Positions 9,218-17,095 of a stretch of DNA of 64,000 bases are shown here, in pieces. The DNA lies in contig JAPLQF010000025.1 of the NCBI GenBank assembly GCA_026399875.1, positions 62,001 to 126,000 of the forward strand, written 5' to 3'. Below the pieces are notes generated by a model. The model did not search any database. It saw nothing but the letters and a program-made list of their open reading frames with translations, and was not told the DNA's origin. The DNA is from Burkholderiales bacterium (lineage in GTDB: Bacteria > Pseudomonadota > Gammaproteobacteria > Burkholderiales > Burkholderiaceae_E). Position numbers and translations under genes: made by a program. Positions within the stretch are counted from its first letter, which is position 1, and every line of letters starts with the position of its first letter.

Positions 9218-9701
9218 CCGTCGGCGCAATGACGACTTCCATCGATGCGCCGGGAGTTCGTCGGCCCGGCTGGCAGGATGTGCACGCTGCCGCCGCAGGC
9301 AGCCACACAAGCAGGCTCCTCATCAAAGGCCTGAGCCTGCGCGAAGATCATGTGGTGTCGGCGGTCGTCCATTCATCCTGAGCCTCAGATCCGCAGTGGC
9401 ACCCGGTGAAAAGTCTCCTGGTCGTTCCCGCAAAGCCCAAGGCCGTCCTGCAGATTCGCGGGCTTGCCGAGCCTTTTCACCACACCCACTGCAAGCGCCT
9501 GCGGCGCATCGGCGAGGCAACGCCTGCTCCGTTTGCTCGTCAGGCGAGGTGCTTGTCAAGCCGTGGCCGCAGTCTGATTGCAGTTTCCAGGTGACTTAAT
9601 GCACGGTTGTTTCACCCCGAAGAACGGTACGTGAAGGGCTTCACAGACTGAAAATCCATTGACCGTCACGATTTGCCGCATCAGCCAATCGGGCGCGGTC
9701 A
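9218..9701 (+). other. 484-bp intergenic stretch with an inverted repeat
   Basis: No convincing gene. Short open frames here (for example 9229-9381 on plus) have no recognisable motif or ribosome site. The middle holds a 67-bp inverted repeat described separately (9415-9481). Just before the subtilase there is a second small inverted repeat, TTGACCG near 9658 and CGGTCAA near 9697, which could be an operator; that is a guess. Confidence 0.5.
9415..9481. repeat. Imperfect inverted repeat, possible structured or REP-like element
   Basis: The ends GGTGAAAAG (9415-9423) and CTTTTCACC (9473-9481) are perfect 9-bp complements. Inside them GCAAAGCCC and GGGCTTGC are near-complements, so the whole 67 bp could fold into one long interrupted hairpin. 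No T-run follows, so it does not look like a simple terminator. It may be one copy of a dispersed repeat of this genome; only a genome-wide search can show that. Confidence 0.45.
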
Positions 9702-11741
9702 ATGATTGCCTTGTCGTACGCATCGTCGTGTTTTACCGCTCGGGCCTTCAGGCTGGCGATGCTGGCGATGTTGGTGGTGCTGCTGGCGCTTGGCGCTGCG
9801 CAGGCGCAAATGACGGCCGGCCCCACGGTCGGCCTGATCGATACCGGCGTTCGAGCCAGCCATGTCGATCTGCGCGGCATCGTGCAGTCCGGCTACAACG
9901 CGATCGATGGCAGCACCGATACCCGTGATCTGGTCGGCCATGGCACGCATGTGGCCGGCACCCTGGCCACCGATGCCGGTATCGGCTCCAGTCTGACGAT
10001 CCTGCCGGTGCAGATCTTCAGCAACGCCGGCGGCGCGACCGATGCCTCGCTGTCGGCTGGCCTGAACTGGGCCTCGTCTCGCGCCGGCATCCTCAATCTG
10101 AGCCTGTCGGCCGGCGCGCCGGTTGCCGGGGCAGCGATTCGCGATGCGGTTGCAAAGGGGGCGCTGGTGGTGGTGGCGGCCGGCAATCGCGGTGCGTCGC
10201 AGCCCGACTGGCCGGCGAGGTTCGCCGCGCAATCATGGGCCAACGGTGGTCAGGCGCGTGGCGCGGTCATCGCGGTCGGTGCGGTCGATGCCAACAATCG
10301 CATCGCCGACTTCTCGAATCGGGCGGGCGATACCGCGCAATGGTTTCTGGTCGCACCGGGTGTCGAGGTCAAGTCGAGCCATGTTGGCAGCGATACCGGC
10401 CAGGCCCTGATGTCCGGCACATCAATGGCCGCACCGGCGGTCTCGGGCGCTGCGGCGCGTCTGCAGGCGACCTGGCCGAGGCTGAGTCCGAAGGACGTCG
10501 GATCGATCCTGCTGGCCACCGCCCGCGATCTCGGCGCCCGCGGCACCGACCCGATCTATGGCCGCGGCCTGCTCGATGCCGACGCCGCGATGCGGCCGGT
10601 GGGCAATCTGAGCAGCGCAACCGGATCCGGCACGGTGTCTGTCAGCGGCAGTACCGCGATGCGCCTGTCGCCGGCGACGGTTGCACTCGCCCAGCGGGGG
10701 GCCGCAAGCGCAATGACCGTGGTCGGCGTCGACAGCTATCAGCGCGACTACACCGTGAATCTCCAGTCGCGCCTGGCCGACCCCTTGCCGCTGATGCTCG
10801 GGCGGACCTTCGACGCCATGGATCTGCGCTTGCGGCAACTCGAGAGAATGCTGCCCGATGGCACACGCCTGCTGGTGCAGGGTGCCGAGTCGTTTGCCCT
10901 CATCCGCAACGACGCAGCCGGTGAGTTCGCTTTCGGCGCAGGAAATCAGGGCGGCCAGTACTTTGGCATCGGCGCCGGACTCGATGTGACCGCCCTGGCC
11001 AATCCGTATGCCGCTCTGACGCCGCGCGGAGCGATGCTGGCCCGTGGCTTGCGCTTTGGCGACACCCTGTTCAAGGCAGGTCTGTATTCGGGTGCAGCGA
11101 CCGAGCCCAACGGCATTGCCTGGACCCAGGTCGAAGCCCGCACCTTGCTCCTCGAGGTATCGCACAGGATGAGCCAGCAATTTGCGGTATCAACCACCTG
11201 GAGTAGTTCGCAGGAGCAGGGCGCCTGGCTGGGTTCGGTCGGCTCGGGCGGCATGAGCGTCAACCAGAAAGTGCAGACCGAAGCGGTTCAGTTCGGTGCG
11301 GCGCTCAAGCTTGCACCGAAGACCTTGCTCGCCAGCTCCTATTCAGTCGGTCGGACCCCGACGCTGCAGACAGCTGGCGTGGTCGGCGTGATCAGTGATT
11401 CGGTTACCGAGGCGATGTCGGTCGCGCTGGTTCAGCGAGATACCTTCATCAATGGCGATGGTCTGTCGATGTCGGTGTCGCAGCCTTTGCGCACCCGCTC
11501 CGGCAAGATCTCGGCATCGCTCCAGTCCGGTGTCGACGCCGATGGCAACCCGATGATGTCGAACCGCAGCCTTTCGCTGGTGCCTGCCGGGCGTGAGTTG
11601 ATGACCGAATTGGCCTATCGTGCCCCGCTTGGTCGCGACCGCTCGGTCAGCGCCGTGCTTGCTGTGCGCCAGCAGCCCAACCACGATGCGACCGCCCCGA
11701 TCGATGCGATGGTGGCGCTTCGATTCAGGCAGCTGTTCTGA
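9702..11741 (+). CDS. Secreted subtilisin-like serine protease with outer-membrane-like C-terminus
   Basis: 679 residues. A signal peptide is visible (hydrophobic residues 17-33, cleavage near AAQAQ at 32-36). The S8 catalytic triad is complete: Asp47 in LIDTG, His80 in GHGTHVAG and Ser241 in GTSMAAP, with the oxyanion Asn in AAGNRG. The protease domain ends near residue 290 (YGRGLLDADAAM). The remaining roughly 390 residues are Ser/Gly/Ala-rich beta-type sequence ending in RFRQLF, with the terminal Phe typical of outer-membrane barrels. It may be an autotransporter-like, surface-attached protease. The start at 9702 (TTG) puts a few residues before a typical signal peptide; a later start at an ATG near 9759 is possible. 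Confidence 0.85.
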   Translation: MIALSYASSCFTARAFRLAMLAMLVVLLALGAAQAQMTAGPTVGLIDTGVRASHVDLRGIVQSGYNAIDGSTDTRDLVGHGTHVAGTLATDAGIGSSLTILPVQIFSNAGGATDASLSAGLNWASSRAGILNLSLSAGAPVAGAAIRDAVAKGALVVVAAGNRGASQPDWPARFAAQSWANGGQARGAVIAVGAVDANNRIADFSNRAGDTAQWFLVAPGVEVKSSHVGSDTGQALMSGTSMAAPAVSGAAARLQATWPRLSPKDVGSILLATARDLGARGTDPIYGRGLLDADAAMRPVGNLSSATGSGTVSVSGSTAMRLSPATVALAQRGAASAMTVVGVDSYQRDYTVNLQSRLADPLPLMLGRTFDAMDLRLRQLERMLPDGTRLLVQGAESFALIRNDAAGEFAFGAGNQGGQYFGIGAGLDVTALANPYAALTPRGAMLARGLRFGDTLFKAGLYSGAATEPNGIAWTQVEARTLLLEVSHRMSQQFAVSTTWSSSQEQGAWLGSVGSGGMSVNQKVQTEAVQFGAALKLAPKTLLASSYSVGRTPTLQTAGVVGVISDSVTEAMSVALVQRDTFINGDGLSMSVSQPLRTRSGKISASLQSGVDADGNPMMSNRSLSLVPAGRELMTELAYRAPLGRDRSVSAVLAVRQQPNHDATAPIDAMVALRFRQLF

Positions 11742-12098
11742 CCGGCAGACCGGCCGCGCTGGAGCGTCCGTGCCGCCGCGCTTGTCGCACGCACCTGCCT
11801 GCTGATACCATCGCGCGCTGGGTTGGTGATTCAGGGCATGGAGTTGGCCGGTATCACCGGGTCAGAATCGAAGCCGAACCGGGGTTTTTTGGCCCGCGTT
11901 CCTGTCGATCCGAAAGCCGCCCCGAATCGATCGCCGCGCCTGGTGTGTCGCGATCCCGATTTTTCCGATTGTTGTTCTCGCCCAATCTTGCTGCAGAGTG
12001 TGCCCGATCGTTCGGTCGGTCGGATCACTCCCCGCAGGGGGGCTGCGAATGTCACGGCCGCACGCTGGCCGTCCACCCGATTCCACAGGGCTCACCGC
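11742..12098 (+). other. 357-bp stretch upstream of scpB without a recognised gene
   Basis: The scpB frame stays open upstream to 11823, but this 92-codon extension has no recognisable sequence and scpB proteins begin at the GTG used here, so I treat it as noncoding. No clear terminator or promoter was found by eye. The usual partner scpA is not here. Confidence 0.5.
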
Positions 12099-12797
12099 GT
12101 GACGAATACCGCGGATGTCAAACGCATCATGGAGGCAGCGCTGCTTTGCGCGCAGCAGCCTATGGCTGTGTCCGATCTGCGGCGGCTGTTTGCTGACGAG
12201 GTCGATGTCGGACCCGACACGGTCAGGGCGCTGCTCGAAACACTGCGTCTCGAATGGCAGGGTCGCGGTGTCGAACTCGTACCGCTGGCCAGTGGCTGGC
12301 GCTTTCAGACCGCCCCCGACATTGCCCGTTTCATCGAGCGCCTCAGTCCCGAGCGTCCGCCGCGCTACTCGCGGGCGGTGCTCGAAACACTGGCGATCAT
12401 CGCCTATCGACAACCTGCGACCCGCGGCGACATTGAAGAGATCCGGGGCGTGACGGTTTCTGCTCAGATCATCAAGACGCTCGAGGATCGGGGCTGGATC
12501 GAAGTCATTGGCCACAAGGATGTGGTCGGACGTCCGGCGCTTTTTGCCACCACCCGCCAGTTTCTCGACGACCTCGGGCTTCGCACGCTGCGTGAATTGC
12601 CGGCACTCGATGCCGACCTGCCGGTCGCCGAGGCAATCGGTCAGCGGGTTATCGAGTTCTCCACCGATGCCACCGCCCCGATGAGCCCGGCAATCGACCT
12701 CGAATCGCTTGCGCACGCTGCCCTATCCCCAGACATTTTCCCCGACGTTTCTTCCGCCACACATCCAGACAAACCTGAGCCGCCAGCCGACCCATGA
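12099..12797 (+). CDS. scpB: Segregation and condensation protein B
   Basis: ScpB is a winged-helix partner of the SMC-ScpA condensin in chromosome segregation. From GTG 12099 it has 232 residues. Signature stretches are VKRIMEAALLCAQQPMAVSDLRRLF and, in the second winged helix, YSRAVLETLAIIAYRQPATRGDIEEIRGV followed by LEDRGWIEVIGHKDVVGRP. The C-terminal tail is acidic and proline-rich. The stop overlaps the rluB start (ATGA), the common scpB-rluB arrangement. Confidence 0.93.
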   Translation: MTNTADVKRIMEAALLCAQQPMAVSDLRRLFADEVDVGPDTVRALLETLRLEWQGRGVELVPLASGWRFQTAPDIARFIERLSPERPPRYSRAVLETLAIIAYRQPATRGDIEEIRGVTVSAQIIKTLEDRGWIEVIGHKDVVGRPALFATTRQFLDDLGLRTLRELPALDADLPVAEAIGQRVIEFSTDATAPMSPAIDLESLAHAALSPDIFPDVSSATHPDKPEPPADP

Positions 12798-14815
12798 ACG
12801 ACAATCCCGAACAGCCTCAATCCGCCGAATCGTCCGAACTGCCTGGCGACGGCCAGCCGGCGTCAAGGCCGCGCCGGCGTTCCCGCCGTCCGGCAGTGCG
12901 TGGTGAGGCGGCAGGTGTGCAGTCCTCGGGCGTCGAGTCGGGGGTTTCCGCTGCGCGAGAGCCCCATCGCGAGCGCGTCATCGGTGAGTCCTCCGCCGAC
13001 GAATTCACCGCCGCCCCGCTTTCCGCAGAACCGGGCTCGGCCGGATTTCAGGCCAGCGACGCTGCCGGGCCGGGTCAGGATGATCGTCGCGGGCCGAAGG
13101 GGCCGCGAAACCGAATGAATCGCAGACGGCCCGGCCGCAACGGCCAGGGGCCGCGCGGGCCGGGCGGGCCGCGCACCGCCGAGAACGAATCGCCGGCAGG
13201 TCAGGGCGGTGCCAGTGCTGCCGGCCCGAGCGATCCCGATCAGGTCATCCCCATCTATTCGCGCCAGGCAAAGGTCGGCGTCGATGCGACCGATCCGCGC
13301 CGGCGCAATGCCCCGCGCGGGGCACCGCCTCGCGAGGCCGATGACGATGCGCCCAAGCTGCACAAACTGCTGGCTGATGCCGGTATCGGTTCGCGGCGCG
13401 AAATGGAGGAACTCATCATCGCCGGACGGGTGTCGGTCAACGGCCAGCCGGCTTATGTCGGTCAGCGCATCGGACCGTCCGATCAGGTGCGGGTCAACGG
13501 TCGGCCGCTGAACCGCCGTGCTCAGAAGCCTGCTCCGAAAGTCCTGCTTTATCACAAGCCGCCGGGTGAGATCTGCAGCCGCGACGATCCCGGTCAGCGC
13601 GCCACGGTCTTCGAGCGGCTGCCCCGGCTCAAGGGTGAGCGCTGGGTGGCCGTGGGGCGGCTCGACTTCAATACCGAAGGTCTGCTGGTGTTTACCACTT
13701 CGGGTGAATTGGCCAACCTGCTGATGCATCCCCGCTTTGGATGGGAACGCGAATACGCGGTCCGCATCCTTGGCCGAATCGACGACGAGACCCGCGAAAA
13801 GCTGCTGGCAGGAATACCGCTGGAAGATGGTCCTGCGAACTTCCTGTCGCTCGAGGATGTCGGTGGTGATGGCGCCAATCACTGGTACCGCGTCGTGATC
13901 GGCGAGGGGCGCAACCGCGAGGTACGTCGGATTTTCGAGGCGGTCGGACTGATCGTCTCGCGACTGGTTCGGATCCGCTTTGGTCCGATCGGTCTGCCGG
14001 CCGGACTGATCCGCAGCCGGTGGGTCGAACTCAATGCCGGTGATGTCACCGCGCTCACGGCCATGCTCAAGCAGGTCGGGCGCGATGCCAAGGCGCCGCC
14101 CCGGCGCGCAGGCCCGTCGGTGGCCGGACAGCCCGACGCGCCCGAACCGGGTCGGCAGCGGCCTGAATCGGGCATGGCCGAGGCCGACGACGAGGATCTT
14201 GATCGCGAGCCGAGCGACGAACAGGTGGCGGCTGCCGCCGCGCGCTCGGGCCTGTCCGACCAGCCGCTTCGTGCCGATGATGCCGACCGTCTCTTTGACG
14301 ACGAAGACGAAGACGACGAATTCGAATCGCAACCGCCTCCTGACTTTGCGCTGGTTCCGCCGCCCCGGGCGTCGAAAGTCAATCGCGAGGATGACGACTG
14401 GCAGCCGACTTCGGCCGACGCCCACCTGTCCGGTATCACCGGTGCGGTGCGCAAGCAGGGCCGCCAGCAGCGGTTTGGCGCAGGCTTCGGCCAGGGCGGT
14501 CTCCCGGGTCAGCCCAAACCTGGCGGTCAGGGGCGACGAAACCGTGGCGCGGGTCAGGGCGGATCGGGTGTCGTTCAGGGTGGCGGTTTCGGCGGTGGTT
14601 TCGGCGGCGGTCAGGGGCAAGCCGGCAATCGAGGCGGCCAGGGCGCGCAGCGAACCGCCCAGGGCGGCAACCGCGGTGGTCAGGGCGGCAACCGTGGCGG
14701 TCAGGGGGGTCAGGGCGGTCAGGGTGGCAACCGCGGTGGCCAGGGCACGCCGGGCGGTCAGCGCAGTGGCTCCGGTCGCCCTCCCGGTGGCGGGCGCCGT
14801 CGCGGACCGGGCTGA
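12794..14815 (+). CDS. rluB: 23S rRNA pseudouridine synthase RluB with long disordered N- and C-terminal extensions
   Basis: RluB makes pseudouridine at position 2605 of 23S rRNA. The catalytic part is in the middle of 673 residues: an S4 RNA-binding domain at about 193-245 (LHKLLADAGIGSRREMEELI) and the RsuA-family synthase domain with catalytic Asp291 in GRLDFNTEGLL. It is flanked by a 190-residue Arg/Pro/Gly-rich N-terminus, an acidic stretch near residues 455-515, and a C-terminal Gly-rich tail of repeated GGNRGGQGG-type units. RluB of E. coli is about 290 residues, so more than half of this protein is low complexity. The tail resembles RGG-type RNA-binding regions. Confidence 0.9.
   Translation: MNDNPEQPQSAESSELPGDGQPASRPRRRSRRPAVRGEAAGVQSSGVESGVSAAREPHRERVIGESSADEFTAAPLSAEPGSAGFQASDAAGPGQDDRRGPKGPRNRMNRRRPGRNGQGPRGPGGPRTAENESPAGQGGASAAGPSDPDQVIPIYSRQAKVGVDATDPRRRNAPRGAPPREADDDAPKLHKLLADAGIGSRREMEELIIAGRVSVNGQPAYVGQRIGPSDQVRVNGRPLNRRAQKPAPKVLLYHKPPGEICSRDDPGQRATVFERLPRLKGERWVAVGRLDFNTEGLLVFTTSGELANLLMHPRFGWEREYAVRILGRIDDETREKLLAGIPLEDGPANFLSLEDVGGDGANHWYRVVIGEGRNREVRRIFEAVGLIVSRLVRIRFGPIGLPAGLIRSRWVELNAGDVTALTAMLKQVGRDAKAPPRRAGPSVAGQPDAPEPGRQRPESGMAEADDEDLDREPSDEQVAAAAARSGLSDQPLRADDADRLFDDEDEDDEFESQPPPDFALVPPPRASKVNREDDDWQPTSADAHLSGITGAVRKQGRQQRFGAGFGQGGLPGQPKPGGQGRRNRGAGQGGSGVVQGGGFGGGFGGGQGQAGNRGGQGAQRTAQGGNRGGQGGNRGGQGGQGGQGGNRGGQGTPGGQRSGSGRPPGGGRRRGPG
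14575..14812 (+). repeat. Gly/Gln/Arg-rich coding repeat at the RluB C-terminus
   Basis: About 80 codons of imperfect repeats built on the unit CAGGGCGGCAACCGTGGCGG (protein GGNRGGQGG, GGQGG). Copies are most regular between about 14640 and 14765. Such a tract can change length by slippage, so copy number may differ between strains. Confidence 0.75.
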
Positions 14816-14851
14816 GTCCTTTCCCGGGTGGGCGAAATGCTGCGAGTGCGT

Positions 14852-14857
14852 TATACT
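14852..14857 (+). promoter_or_regulatory. Possible -10 element (TATACT) upstream of the rimP leader
   Basis: TATACT matches the -10 consensus at five of six positions and lies about 35 bp before the hairpin at 14884-14912. The -35 region (around 14829-14834) is poor, so this is a weak call. If real, transcription would begin near 14864 and meet the terminator-like hairpin before rimP. Confidence 0.35.
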
Positions 14858-14883
14858 CGATTGGTTAGGCGTACTGGTTTTGG

Positions 14884-14912
14884 AAATGGGCTTGTCAGGC
14901 CCATTTTTTTTT
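14884..14912 (+). terminator. Rho-independent terminator or attenuator between rluB and rimP
   Basis: An 8-bp perfect stem (AAATGGGC at 14884-14891 with GCCCATTT at 14899-14906), a 7-nt loop (TTGTCAG) and a T-run to 14912. It can end the scpB-rluB transcript. It can also attenuate a transcript starting at the -10 element just upstream, forming a short leader RNA before the rimP-nusA-infB operon. Confidence 0.8.
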
Positions 14913-14946
14913 ACGGTTCCGGGTTTTTCAGGGAGTGCTGTCCGAC

Positions 14947-15585
14947 GTGAGACCGGTGATTGCCGCGATCGATAGGACCATCAGCGCAATGGGCTATGAA
15001 CTGGTCGATGTCGAATTCGCCGGGGCGGGCTTGCTGCGCGTGTACATCGACCTGCCTGCCAGTGCCTTCGAACAGTTGTCGGTGCCGGCCAACTCGCCTG
15101 AAGCGCCAATGATCAAGGTCGAAGACTGCGAACGGGTGAGTCACCAGCTGACGCATTTTCTGACGGTCGAGAACATCGATTACTCACGACTCGAGGTCTC
15201 TTCGCCGGGTCTCGATCGGCCGCTCAAGCGGGAGGCCGATTTTGCCCGTTTCGAGGGGGCTGAGGTGTCGCTTCGATTGCGTGAGCCGCTGTCGGGCAGA
15301 CGAAATTTTGTCGGCGTGCTGGTGCGCGACGAATCAGCATCAGATCGCTGGGCGCTCGAGCTGATCGAGTCGGCCAAGCCGGCGGTCAAGGCATCCGGCA
15401 AACCGTCTGCAAACGGTCGTGTTGCCGGCAAGGCGAAAAGCAGTACGAAAAAGCCGGGCACGGGGTCTGCAGATCCCGACATCGAGGTCCCGGTCGATGC
15501 GTCTGAGGGAGAGATGGTTCGCCGTCTCTCATTTGTTCTCTCCGAGGTCGAGCGGGCGAGGCTGGTGCCCAAGGTCAAGTTTTAG
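14947..15585 (+). CDS. rimP: Ribosome maturation factor RimP
   Basis: RimP helps 30S subunit assembly. The GTG at 14947 gives the usual beginning ([23 protein letters not shown]) and lies 11 bp after an AGGGAG; an earlier GTG at 14935 sits inside that Shine-Dalgarno and is less likely. 212 residues, longer than the usual 150-170 because of a Lys/Ala/Ser-rich insert at about residues 138-182 within the C-terminal SH3-like domain. The motif [16 protein letters not shown] is characteristic. First gene of rimP-nusA-infB-rbfA-truB. Confidence 0.93.
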   Translation: MRPVIAAIDRTISAMGYELVDVEFAGAGLLRVYIDLPASAFEQLSVPANSPEAPMIKVEDCERVSHQLTHFLTVENIDYSRLEVSSPGLDRPLKREADFARFEGAEVSLRLREPLSGRRNFVGVLVRDESASDRWALELIESAKPAVKASGKPSANGRVAGKAKSSTKKPGTGSADPDIEVPVDASEGEMVRRLSFVLSEVERARLVPKVKF

Positions 15586-15595
15586 GAGCTTCACA

Positions 15596-17080
15596 ATGAG
15601 CCGCGAGGTACTGTTGTTGGTCGATGCGCTGGCGCGCGAAAAAAGCGTGCTGAAAGAGGTGGTGTTCGCCGCGCTCGAAAGCGCTCTGGCGTCCGCTGCC
15701 AAGAAGCGTTTCAAGGAAGAGGTCGATGTGAGGGTCACCATCGATCGCGAGACCGGCGAGTCGGAAGCCTTTCGTCGCTGGCTGGTCGTGCCCGACGGTG
15801 AACTCGAGGATCATGACATCCAGGTCATCCTGACCGAGGCGCGCAAGCAGATTGCCGACATCAATGTTGGCGAGTACCTCGAAGAAGAACTTGAGCCGGT
15901 CGAAGCCGGTCGGATCGGCGCCCAGGCTGCCAAGCAGGTGATCCTGCAGAAGATCCGCGATGCCGAGCGCGAGCAGATCATCGACGACTTCCTCGGGCGC
16001 GGCGATTCCCTGCTGTCCGGCACGATCAAGCGTCTCGATCGTGAAGGCGCGGTGATCGAGTCCGGCAAGATCGAAGCCCGCCTGCCCCGCGATCAGATGA
16101 TCCCCAAAGAAAACCTGCGGGTGGGTGATCGGGTTCGCGGCTGGGTTGGCAAGGTCAACCGCGAGGGCCGTGGTCCTCAGCTCTTCATGTCGCGCACCGC
16201 CCCCGAATTCATCATGGAGCTCTTTCGGCTCGAGGTTCCCGAAATCGAGCAGGGGCTGCTGCAGGTCAAGGCGGCTGCGCGAGATGCAGGCGTCAGGGCC
16301 AAGATCGCGGTCCATACCACCGACCGTCGAATCGACCCGATCGGTACCTGCGTCGGTGTGCGCGGCTCACGGGTTCAGGCTGTTACCGGCGAGCTGGCCG
16401 GCGAGCGGGTCGACATCGTGCTGTGGTCCGAGGATCCGGCTCAGTTCGTGATTGGTGCGCTGGCCCCGGCCAATGTGTCGTCGATCATGGTCGACGAAGA
16501 AAAGCACAGCATGGATGTGGTGGTCGACGAAGACAATCTCGCGCTGGCGATCGGCACTGGCGGGCGCAATGTCCGGCTGGCCTCCGAGCTGACCGGCTGG
16601 AAGATCAACATCATGAGTGCCGAGGAAAGTGCCGGCAAACAGGAATCCGAGCGCGCCGCGCTGCGTGAGATCTTCATGGGCAAGCTCGATGTCGACGAGG
16701 AAGTCGCCGACATCCTGATCGACGAAGGATTCAGCAGCCTCGACGAAGTGGCCTATGTGCCGATCAACGAGATGCTTGAAATCGAGGCCTTCGATGAAGA
16801 CACGGTCAACGAACTGCGCGAGCGTGCCCGCAATGCATTGCTGACCGAAGCGATCGCCAAGGAAGAAAAACTCGAGACCACGACCGATGACCTGCTGAAT
16901 CTCGAGGGCATGGATCGGGATCTCGCTGCAAAACTGGCTGATGCCAATGTGCATACCCGTGATGAACTGGCCGAGCTTGCGCTTGACGAACTCGTGGAGG
17001 CAACCGGCCTCGACGAAGAGCGGGCCAAGGTATTGATCATGACGGCTCGGGCTCATTGGTTCGAGAACGAGTCGGCCTGA
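15596..17080 (+). CDS. nusA: Transcription termination/antitermination protein NusA
   Basis: NusA binds RNA polymerase and controls pausing, termination and antitermination. The ATG at 15596 follows AGGAG by 7 bp. 494 residues: N-terminal polymerase-binding domain ([16 protein letters not shown]), S1 domain (about 135-200), two KH domains ([14 protein letters not shown] and [15 protein letters not shown]) and two C-terminal acidic helix-hairpin-helix repeats ([11 protein letters not shown] near 365 and [12 protein letters not shown] near 440). All expected domains are present. Confidence 0.97.
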   Translation: MSREVLLLVDALAREKSVLKEVVFAALESALASAAKKRFKEEVDVRVTIDRETGESEAFRRWLVVPDGELEDHDIQVILTEARKQIADINVGEYLEEELEPVEAGRIGAQAAKQVILQKIRDAEREQIIDDFLGRGDSLLSGTIKRLDREGAVIESGKIEARLPRDQMIPKENLRVGDRVRGWVGKVNREGRGPQLFMSRTAPEFIMELFRLEVPEIEQGLLQVKAAARDAGVRAKIAVHTTDRRIDPIGTCVGVRGSRVQAVTGELAGERVDIVLWSEDPAQFVIGALAPANVSSIMVDEEKHSMDVVVDEDNLALAIGTGGRNVRLASELTGWKINIMSAEESAGKQESERAALREIFMGKLDVDEEVADILIDEGFSSLDEVAYVPINEMLEIEAFDEDTVNELRERARNALLTEAIAKEEKLETTTDDLLNLEGMDRDLAAKLADANVHTRDELAELALDELVEATGLDEERAKVLIMTARAHWFENESA

Positions 17081-17095
17081 GCCGAAAGGACCTGA

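Noticed and set aside
11823..12098. N-terminal extension of scpB by 92 codons
   Set aside because: ScpB proteins begin at the GTG at 12099; the extension has no recognisable sequence.
14560..14815. Gly-rich repeats as a CRISPR or minisatellite array
   Set aside because: Repeats are in-frame codons of RluB with no unique spacers.
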